Below are positions 32,656-38,968 of a DNA stretch of 38,968 nucleotides, in pieces. This DNA is from Prevotella sp. (GTDB lineage Bacteria; Bacteroidota; Bacteroidia; Bacteroidales; Bacteroidaceae). Location: NCBI GenBank assembly GCA_017965725.1, contig JAGCPK010000053.1, positions 1 to 38,968 of the forward strand, written 5' to 3'. A model generated the notes under the pieces. The model had not been told where the DNA came from. It saw nothing but the letters and a program-made list of their open reading frames with translations, and searched no databases. Position numbers and translations under genes: made by a program. Numbering within the stretch: the stretch's first letter is position 1; every line of letters begins with the position of its first letter.

Positions 32656-33795
32656 GTGATTGAGATAAAGAGAGTAACCAATACGCAGCAACTGGAGCAG
32701 TTCATCCAGTTCTACTACGACCTATATCGCGACAACGAATATGCCGTGCCATACGTCTATTTAGATGAAAAGGCAACGCTTCGTCGCGACAAAAACCCCT
32801 CGTTTGAGTGCTGTGAGGCTGAGTATTTTCTGGCCCTTAATAATAATAAGGTGGTGGGACGCGTAGCCGCCATCATCAACCACCGTGCCAACGAACGGTG
32901 GAACCGAAGGGCTGTACGTTTCGGGTGGTTCGATTTCATCGACGATATCGAAGTGAGTACCGCCCTATTGAAAGCCGTCGAGGACTGGGGAAAAGAAAAG
33001 GGTATGACGGAGATTGTTGGTCCGATGGGGTTCATCGACACCGACCGCGAGGGGATGCTCGTTGAGGGCTTCGACCAACTCTCCACGATGTATATCAACT
33101 ACAACCACCCCTACTATCCCCGACATATCGAGCGCATCGAGGGCTTCGAGAAAGACAACGACTACTTGGAGTACAAGGTGAAAGTGCCGGAGGTGGTACC
33201 CGACAAGTTTGCGAAGACCACCCAACTCGTGCAGAAACGTTATGGACTCAGCGTACATAAGTTCACTCGCCACGAACTGTTAAAGGAGGGGTTCGGACGC
33301 GAGGTGTTCCATCTGCTCAACGCCACTTACAAAGACCTCTACGGTTTTTCCGAACTCTCGCAGGCACAGATTGACAAACTCGTCAACGACTATATCAAGA
33401 TTGCCGACCTGAACCTTGTCACCGCCATCATGGACGGCGACAAGATGGTAGGTTTCGGCATCACCTTCCCCTCATTATCCCGCGCCTTGCAGAAGGGCTG
33501 TGACGGCCGGCTCCTGCCTTTTGGCTGGTGGCAGATGCTGAAGGCCCTGAAGTGGCACAAGACGAATATCGTGGATCTGTTGTTGATAGGTGTATTGCCC
33601 GAGTATCGTAGCAAGGGTGCCAATGCCCTTATCTTCGACGATCTCATCCGCCAATTCCAACGCTACGGCTTCGAATGGGCTGAGACGGGACCTCAGATGG
33701 AGTCCAATGAGCATGTCCTCTCGCAGTGGCAGTACTTGGAGTCTACGAACCACCGAAGGCACAGATGTTATAAGAAAGTGATAAATGAGAAATGA
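32656..33795 (+). CDS. GNAT-fold N-acetyltransferase-like protein (YghO-like)
   Basis: 379 aa from a GTG; no ATG occurs in frame near the N-terminus. It begins MIEIKRVTNTQQLEQFIQFYYDLYRDNEYAVPYV, has ALNNNKVVGRVAAIIN (GNAT strand/helix) and a second acyl-CoA-binding pattern, LLLIGVLPEYRSKGANALI, followed by the TGPQMESNEH stretch. This layout resembles the YghO family of uncharacterised acetyltransferase-like proteins. Substrate unknown. Its last codons (VINEK) lie in a period-7 repeat that also contains the start of the downstream kinase; the stop and next start overlap (ATGA). Confidence 0.8.
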   Translation: MIEIKRVTNTQQLEQFIQFYYDLYRDNEYAVPYVYLDEKATLRRDKNPSFECCEAEYFLALNNNKVVGRVAAIINHRANERWNRRAVRFGWFDFIDDIEVSTALLKAVEDWGKEKGMTEIVGPMGFIDTDREGMLVEGFDQLSTMYINYNHPYYPRHIERIEGFEKDNDYLEYKVKVPEVVPDKFAKTTQLVQKRYGLSVHKFTRHELLKEGFGREVFHLLNATYKDLYGFSELSQAQIDKLVNDYIKIADLNLVTAIMDGDKMVGFGITFPSLSRALQKGCDGRLLPFGWWQMLKALKWHKTNIVDLLLIGVLPEYRSKGANALIFDDLIRQFQRYGFEWAETGPQMESNEHVLSQWQYLESTNHRRHRCYKKVINEK

Positions 33796-33809
33796 TGAGT
33801 GGGAAATGT
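33778..33809. repeat. Heptamer repeat spanning GNAT stop and kinase start
   Basis: Units GTGATAA, ATGAGAA, ATGATGA, GTGGGAA and a partial ATGT run across the ATGA overlap. The first unit, GTGATAA, also appears at the end of tatC (minus strand). Confidence 0.75.
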
Positions 33810-36653
33810 ATATATATAAAAAGGTGGTGGTGGTTGAGAATACTGCCACTACTTATCATTTCTCACTTCTCACTTCTCTCTGCACTGGCGCAGAACGTCA
33901 GCGACACCACCCAAACATATACCCAGGAGCATCCTCTTGTCTATGAAGATGTGTGGGATTTGTGGCCGTACGCCTTCCTCAACGACAATGGCGAGCCGGA
34001 AGGCTATAATGTAGATCTCGTGCGCCTCATCATGAAGCGACTCGACATCCCCTATGTCATTAAACTGAAGTCATCAGAGGAAGCCTTCAACGACTTGAAG
34101 AGCGGCAAGTCTGATTTGACACTCGGACTGGCTGTGGGCTACCATGATGAATATGGTCTCTATGGTAAAAATGCCGTAACGCTGTTCACGCAGAGTGTCG
34201 TCACCCCAAAGAGTAAACCTGTAGAGATTAAGACCTTCCGCGACTTAGGCAGACCTGGTATGCAGGTTATCGTCAACCATACGTCTATGTGCTACCACCT
34301 GATGAAGGATTATGGCTGGGAGGAGAACGCCATCCCCCGAAAGGACATCCGTGAGGTCATCCAGCAGGTGAGTGCCAAGGAGGAAGGACAGATTGTGTGG
34401 AACACCCTCACGTTGAAGTGGCTGATGCACCGTTATCTGATAGACAACCTGCAACTGACACCAGTGAACATGCCCCACGGCGAATATAAGTTTATGTCGC
34501 ACGACCAGCACTTGTTGGATCTGCTCGACGAGGAACTGACAAAACTCAATGCCAACGATGAACTGAAACCCCTGCAGGACAAGTGGTTCTACCCCGAGCA
34601 CCTGCAGAAGGTGACGCCAGCGTGGGTAATGTATGCTGTCATCGTCGCCGCCATCCTGTTGCTCATCATGCTGGTCTATCTCATCAGTTACCGCATACAG
34701 AGTTACCGCCTGACACGCGCCAACAACAAGCGTAACCGTCGTCTGGCACTTATCCTACAGACCAGTCAGGTTCATATCTGGACGTACGACATCGCCACCA
34801 ACCAGTTTGCCTGGCGCAACGAGAACGGCCAGGTGGCCTACACCTATACGATGGAGGAGTTCTCGCAACGCTATAGTCCCGAGGATTTTGAGAAACTGAA
34901 GACAGCCCTTGAGGAGTGGGCTGACGACATGCATGAAGCAGACAAACATGAGAAGACCATCACCCTCAACCTGCGTGCAAAGGATACTGAGAGCGGCGAC
35001 AATGAACTGCGTGACTATGTCATCGTGCTCTCCGTATTGCGCCGCGACAAGTATGGCAAACCCTCCATCATTATCGGCACCAAAAAGGATGTCACCCACG
35101 ATCGCGATGAGCAGCGGTTCGATGAAGAGCGCACGCTCCGCTATTGGTCCATCTTCTATTCACCCATCGTAGGAATCATCCTCTTCGACAAGAGCGGACG
35201 ACTCGTCAACATCAACCCCAAAGCCTGTGATATCTTCTGCTGCGAGGAAGACGAGATTATCTGTGAGAAGGTGAATCTTGATGATATCATCGACATTGGC
35301 AACCTGAGTCTCGAAGAAACCGACGGCTACTACGCCAGCCAACTGGTCGATCTCGATAAGATACCCTTTGAGAAGCGCAAGGTCAGAAGCATCCGCAGGC
35401 AGGGAAAACTTTGCAATGAGATACGCCTGATGACCGTCTATGACGATGACAACCAGTTGTTGGGTGTCTTCGCCATCATCCGTGACATCCGCGAGTCGGT
35501 CTATGGCATCGAACAGCATAACACCGAAGAAGCCCGTTTGGAGGCTGTAAAGGCAGTGCTCCGCGAATACGACACCAGTATCGACAACGTACTTCACGAG
35601 AGCGATGTCCGTCTGGCCACCTACTCGCCATCCACCCACACGCTGACCATCCATCGCAGTGTCCATGAGGTACAGCACGCCCTGACACAAACCCGTTGCA
35701 TGACGCTCGTTGATGACCATTCGAAGAAAGTCGCCATGCGTATCCTCAACGATATGGATGAATGCGTCGACAAGGCTGTCAATGTCAATATCCGTACCAC
35801 CCTCCGCGTCAAGGACGGCAAACAGTTGAGACTGCAGTTCTGTCTGATGCCTCTGCACGACAAGCAGGGACACATTGTAGAATACCTCGGACTGTTGCGC
35901 GACCTCAGTGAACTGCGCGATATTGAGCAGCAGTTAGCAGTGCAGACAGCCAAGGTGGAAGAGGTAGAGAGCACGAAGAACAGTTTCGTGAAGAATATGG
36001 TACAGGAGATCCGTACCCCGATGAACACCGTACTTAACTATGTGGAGCAGTTCAATCCCGAGAGCCCCACTCCCAACGAGGCAGAACTCAGTCAGGGCAT
36101 TCTCGACAATGCAGATTATCTGTTACACCTTATCGACAATATCCTCTACCTCTCCCGCTTACAGGCCAGGATGGTGGAGATTGTCAGACAACCCCGTAAC
36201 TTCGCAGAACTCTTCGAGTCGCAGTGCATGACGGGTTGGATGAAATACCAGAACGCCAACACCCGTTATATCGTGGAGAACCCTTATGAGCAACTCATCG
36301 TCGATATCGATGGCGAGAACCTGGGCAATGCCATCGGACAGATTGCCGCCAATGCTGCCCAACATACACAGAGCGGTGTGGTACGTGCCCGCTACGACTA
36401 TATCGGACGTCGTCTGATCATCTCCCTCGACGATACTGGTGAGGGTATGCCACCTGAGGTGCTGGCAGAGGTGAATCGGAATGACACCTACGCCACACCG
36501 AACACGAAAGGTCTCGGTCTTGCCATCACCAAGGAACTGGTCACCCAGATGGGTGGCACTGTCGAAGTCAGTTCCGAACTCGGCTCCGGTACCACCGTCT
36601 ATATCATGATCCCGTGTCATGCGTCTGTCATCAAACGCAAGAAACTGCTGTAG
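33792..36653 (+). CDS. SBP_bac_3/PAS histidine-kinase-like sensor lacking the phospho-acceptor His
   Basis: 953 aa. Signal peptide to about residue 34; SBP_bac_3 (amino-acid-binding-like) domain about 45-270, starting YEDVWDLWPYAFLNDNGEPEGYNVDLV; TM helix 277-300; PAS-like region about 320-440; PAS domain about 450-570; a further PAS-like part to about 715; then a dimerisation helix, NSFVKNMVQEIRTPMN, in which the H-box His is Gln738 (CAG, 36003-36005). The ATPase domain looks intact: N854, D881-T-G-E-G, G907-L-G-L. No receiver or DNA-binding domain follows. It is coupled to the GNAT gene and followed after 3 bp by a second kinase that keeps its His, so a pseudokinase partner role is possible. 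Confidence 0.88.
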   Translation: MMSGKCIYIKRWWWLRILPLLIISHFSLLSALAQNVSDTTQTYTQEHPLVYEDVWDLWPYAFLNDNGEPEGYNVDLVRLIMKRLDIPYVIKLKSSEEAFNDLKSGKSDLTLGLAVGYHDEYGLYGKNAVTLFTQSVVTPKSKPVEIKTFRDLGRPGMQVIVNHTSMCYHLMKDYGWEENAIPRKDIREVIQQVSAKEEGQIVWNTLTLKWLMHRYLIDNLQLTPVNMPHGEYKFMSHDQHLLDLLDEELTKLNANDELKPLQDKWFYPEHLQKVTPAWVMYAVIVAAILLLIMLVYLISYRIQSYRLTRANNKRNRRLALILQTSQVHIWTYDIATNQFAWRNENGQVAYTYTMEEFSQRYSPEDFEKLKTALEEWADDMHEADKHEKTITLNLRAKDTESGDNELRDYVIVLSVLRRDKYGKPSIIIGTKKDVTHDRDEQRFDEERTLRYWSIFYSPIVGIILFDKSGRLVNINPKACDIFCCEEDEIICEKVNLDDIIDIGNLSLEETDGYYASQLVDLDKIPFEKRKVRSIRRQGKLCNEIRLMTVYDDDNQLLGVFAIIRDIRESVYGIEQHNTEEARLEAVKAVLREYDTSIDNVLHESDVRLATYSPSTHTLTIHRSVHEVQHALTQTRCMTLVDDHSKKVAMRILNDMDECVDKAVNVNIRTTLRVKDGKQLRLQFCLMPLHDKQGHIVEYLGLLRDLSELRDIEQQLAVQTAKVEEVESTKNSFVKNMVQEIRTPMNTVLNYVEQFNPESPTPNEAELSQGILDNADYLLHLIDNILYLSRLQARMVEIVRQPRNFAELFESQCMTGWMKYQNANTRYIVENPYEQLIVDIDGENLGNAIGQIAANAAQHTQSGVVRARYDYIGRRLIISLDDTGEGMPPEVLAEVNRNDTYATPNTKGLGLAITKELVTQMGGTVEVSSELGSGTTVYIMIPCHASVIKRKKLL
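33852..33879. repeat. Heptamer repeat encoding the kinase signal peptide core
   Basis: CTTATCA, TTTCTCA, CTTCTCA, CTTCTCT, in frame with the start of the kinase gene, encodes LIISHFSLLS, the hydrophobic core of its signal peptide. Confidence 0.8.
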
Positions 36654-36656
36654 CCT

Positions 36657-38968
36657 ATGAAGAAGATTCTCCTATTGATATTGTTTACGGTTTACGGTTT
36701 ACAGTTTACGGATGCGCAAGCGTTAACTGAGAAATACAATGCTCAGCGACCGGTAGTGATGGTCTGTGACTGGGACAAGCCACCATACGAGTTTTTAAAT
36801 AACGAAGGCGAGCCCACTGGCAGTAACATCGATATCATGCGGGCTGTGATGAAAGAACTTGGTATCCCCATCAAGTTAGTGATGAAGGAGTGGAGTACTG
36901 CCCTGAGGACCTTCGAGCGCGGTGATGCTGATATCATTCTCGCCAATGCCCGTCGTTACCGCAAGGAGCCTTACTATGTCTCCGATAACATCATCAACTA
37001 CAACCGCATTCGCGTAGCCACCCACTCCGACTCCACCGGTATGATTACCTTCAAGCAGTTGGAGCGTGAGGGTGCTGTCTTCAAACCCGGTGACTATTCC
37101 GCCAACTATTTCCTCGACGACGATTCCATGAACACCTCGTTCATGGAGTTCCAGACCCCGAAAGTCGCTCTCATGGGACTACTCAACGGCGACTACAAAT
37201 ACTATGTCTGGGGCGAGGAACCCTTGAAATGGAAAATCAAGGAACTGAACCTCGAAGGTATCATCCTCAACGATGTGGGTATCCCCATCTCCGAGGTACA
37301 TGTGATTGGTACAGACAGGGAACTTGTGGAACGCATCGACGACCAATACTCCCGTCTGAAACAGCGCGGTGAAATTGCCGTCATCCAGGACCGTTGGTTC
37401 CACCCCGAACGCATCCAGGAAGAATCCAACTACCTCTGGCTCTACATCATCATCGGTGCGCTGGCCCTGTTGGCCATCCTTTACTCCTTCAGTCGATTGG
37501 CCCGTCGCCACGTGAAGAACGCCACCCGCTCGTTCACCGAACTCAACGAGATGATGGGACAGGCCCTCCATATGGGCAACTTCATTGTCATGGAGTACGA
37601 TATTGCTCGTAACCGCTTTAACAATAGTTACGGCAATATCCTGCCTGAAGGTGGTCTGACGCTTGAGGAGTTTACCAAACGTATCCACCCCGACCAGCAG
37701 TTGGAGTTCAGACAGAAGATGCGTAACCTGATGGAAGGACGCGAACGCCATTTCGAACTCGACAAACGGTGGAATGCCGGTACCAGTGAGCAACCCGAAT
37801 GGCTCAATTTCAATGGACACGCCATCTCCGAACTCGACAGCAACGGACATCCCGCCTATATCGTCAATGCTATCCACGACGTGACACAGGAGGTGGAAGA
37901 AGACAAGGCTGCCCGTGACCTTATCCATAAGTATCAGGTTCTGTCGAACATCCCGTTCGTCGCCATGTCGTTCTACGACAAGAACGGCTACCTCATCAGC
38001 CTCAACGACAACATGAAGGAACTCTGTGGCATGAGCGACGTCAACGACTCCCAACACTATTGGGAGAATGTAAGTATGTTCGACATTCCCTTTCTCCGTG
38101 GTGTCATGGATCGCAACACTCGCGACGACGTCTTTTTCTGTCAACACATGGTATATCAGGAGTTCGGTATCGACCGCTATATCGAGTCGAACATCCAACC
38201 CCTCTTCAATGCCGAGGGCGACATCGTCAACTACTTCTGCATCGTCTTCGACGTCACCGAAGCCCGCAGAATCAGCAGGGAAGTGCATCTGTTGGAGAAG
38301 GAGTGTGCCACTACTCAGGAACGCATCGATCTGGAGCACGACCAGTTATACTACCTGTTGCTCAACAGCGAACGGTTCCTCATGCGCAGCAATATCGCTG
38401 AGGAGACTATCATTTTCTACCGTTCCCCTGAGACACCTGAATACGAACACAGTTTCTCACGCTTCCACAGAGTACTCGCTCCCGAAGACCGGGAGGCGGT
38501 GATGAATATCCTCTACGACACCAACACCCGTACGCCCCAGGAACACCTCATCCACATCATCCAGTCCTCTGAGGGACAGACAGGCGTGGTGTTCCATACC
38601 ACCTTTAACCCTGTCTTCGACGCAGATGGCAGGATTACAGGTCACGAGGGTATCACCTCCGACATTACGAAGATTACCAACACCCGTCAGCAACTGGTCG
38701 AGGAAACCAAGCGTGCTGAGGACAGTGTCAGGATGAAGAGTGCCTTCATGGCATCGATGACCCACGAGTTGCGTACCCCATTGAACGCCATCGTCGGTTT
38801 CACCAGTGTCATCGAAGCCCTTGGCGACTCCCCTGAACGGGCTGAATATGTACGTATTGTCCGTAACTCAAGTGATATGCTCCAGCGCCTCATCAACGAC
38901 ATCATCGAAGCGTCGAGTATCTCCGACGGACCTGTCAGTATCGAACCTCAGGAGATTGATTTCGCTAC
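36657..38968 (+). CDS. SBP_bac_3/PAS sensor histidine kinase (3' truncated by window)
   Basis: 770 residues are present and the frame runs off the window end. Signal peptide MKKILLLILFTVYGLQFTDA; SBP_bac_3 domain about 30-250 (DWDKPPYEFLNNEGEPTGSNIDIM); TM helix about 260-280; PAS-type segments about 300-410 and 430-535, and a further one about 570-675; then HisKA with FMASMTHELRTPLNAIVGF, whose His703 is the normal phospho-acceptor. The ATPase domain and any receiver lie beyond the edge. It shares its architecture with the gene 3 bp upstream and probably forms an operon with it. It may be a hybrid kinase; the ligand is unknown. Confidence 0.92.
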   Translation, partial: MKKILLLILFTVYGLQFTDAQALTEKYNAQRPVVMVCDWDKPPYEFLNNEGEPTGSNIDIMRAVMKELGIPIKLVMKEWSTALRTFERGDADIILANARRYRKEPYYVSDNIINYNRIRVATHSDSTGMITFKQLEREGAVFKPGDYSANYFLDDDSMNTSFMEFQTPKVALMGLLNGDYKYYVWGEEPLKWKIKELNLEGIILNDVGIPISEVHVIGTDRELVERIDDQYSRLKQRGEIAVIQDRWFHPERIQEESNYLWLYIIIGALALLAILYSFSRLARRHVKNATRSFTELNEMMGQALHMGNFIVMEYDIARNRFNNSYGNILPEGGLTLEEFTKRIHPDQQLEFRQKMRNLMEGRERHFELDKRWNAGTSEQPEWLNFNGHAISELDSNGHPAYIVNAIHDVTQEVEEDKAARDLIHKYQVLSNIPFVAMSFYDKNGYLISLNDNMKELCGMSDVNDSQHYWENVSMFDIPFLRGVMDRNTRDDVFFCQHMVYQEFGIDRYIESNIQPLFNAEGDIVNYFCIVFDVTEARRISREVHLLEKECATTQERIDLEHDQLYYLLLNSERFLMRSNIAEETIIFYRSPETPEYEHSFSRFHRVLAPEDREAVMNILYDTNTRTPQEHLIHIIQSSEGQTGVVFHTTFNPVFDADGRITGHEGITSDITKITNTRQQLVEETKRAEDSVRMKSAFMASMTHELRTPLNAIVGFTSVIEALGDSPERAEYVRIVRNSSDMLQRLINDIIEASSISDGPVSIEPQEIDFA
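36684..36711. repeat. Heptamer repeat encoding the second kinase's signal peptide
   Basis: TTTACGG, TTTACGG, TTTACAG, TTTACGG: four tandem 7-mers in the signal-peptide codons (FTVYGLQFT). Differs by one base from the ATTTACG unit of the intergenic array at 16502-16529. Confidence 0.85.

Noticed and set aside
37179-38339. Long minus-strand open frame of 386 codons
   Set aside because: Fully antisense to the second sensor kinase, whose domains are clear; it arises from codon bias.

Overview
The window looks like chromosomal DNA from a member of the Bacteroidota, most likely Prevotella or a close relative (inference). The promoters match the Bacteroidota -7 consensus TAnnTTTG, in some cases with a TTG or TTTG about 20 bp upstream. 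Ribosome-binding sites are not obvious. There is a TonB-dependent receptor with a carboxypeptidase-regulatory-like N-domain, a secreted protein with BACON-like modules, and SBP_bac_3 sensor kinases. No phage, IS element, integrase or CRISPR array is visible.

Layout. 1-492: 3' end of a choloylglycine-hydrolase-like gene. 675-6670: a membrane-bound regulator (periplasmic Kelch-like propeller, one TM helix, cytoplasmic AraC HTH), then a small and a very large secreted protein. The same inverted repeat, CGACA-N11-TGTCG, lies upstream of both the regulator and the secreted pair, in each case exactly 44 bp before the -7 box. 6757-7036: a 42/43-bp minisatellite between convergent genes. 7054-9432: TonB receptor (-). 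9677-11871: DUF59 protein, lpxH, kdgK-like kinase (+). 11904-12470: lipoprotein (-). 12609-16478: folP-cdaA-pta-ackA (-). 16561-20829: murF and two uncharacterised exported proteins (+). 20919-20991: tRNA-Pro(CGG). 21050-24906: tatA-tatC, a polyferredoxin membrane protein and a Tat-exported aldo/keto reductase (-). 24985-28468: helix-hairpin-helix protein and two NSS transporters (-). 28568-28963: VanZ-like protein (+). 28923-32545: acyl-CoA ligase, prfB, a 52-aa membrane protein and a CYTH protein (-). 32656-38968: GNAT-like protein and two consecutive SBP_bac_3/PAS histidine kinases (+), the last cut by the window edge.

Most of the window is housekeeping: cell wall, lipid A, folate, c-di-AMP, acetate metabolism, translation termination and Tat export. 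Four things stand out. First, the Kelch-AraC regulator and its paired operator-like sites suggest a self-contained surface-protein switch. Second, the first of the two sensor kinases has Gln in place of the phospho-accepting His, while its neighbour keeps the His. Third, degenerate tandem repeats with a strict 7-bp period sit at many gene junctions and run into coding sequence, including the signal peptides of both kinases. Fourth, a NapH-like and a NapG-like protein appear to be fused, with a Tat-like signal in the middle, in the same operon as tatAC.
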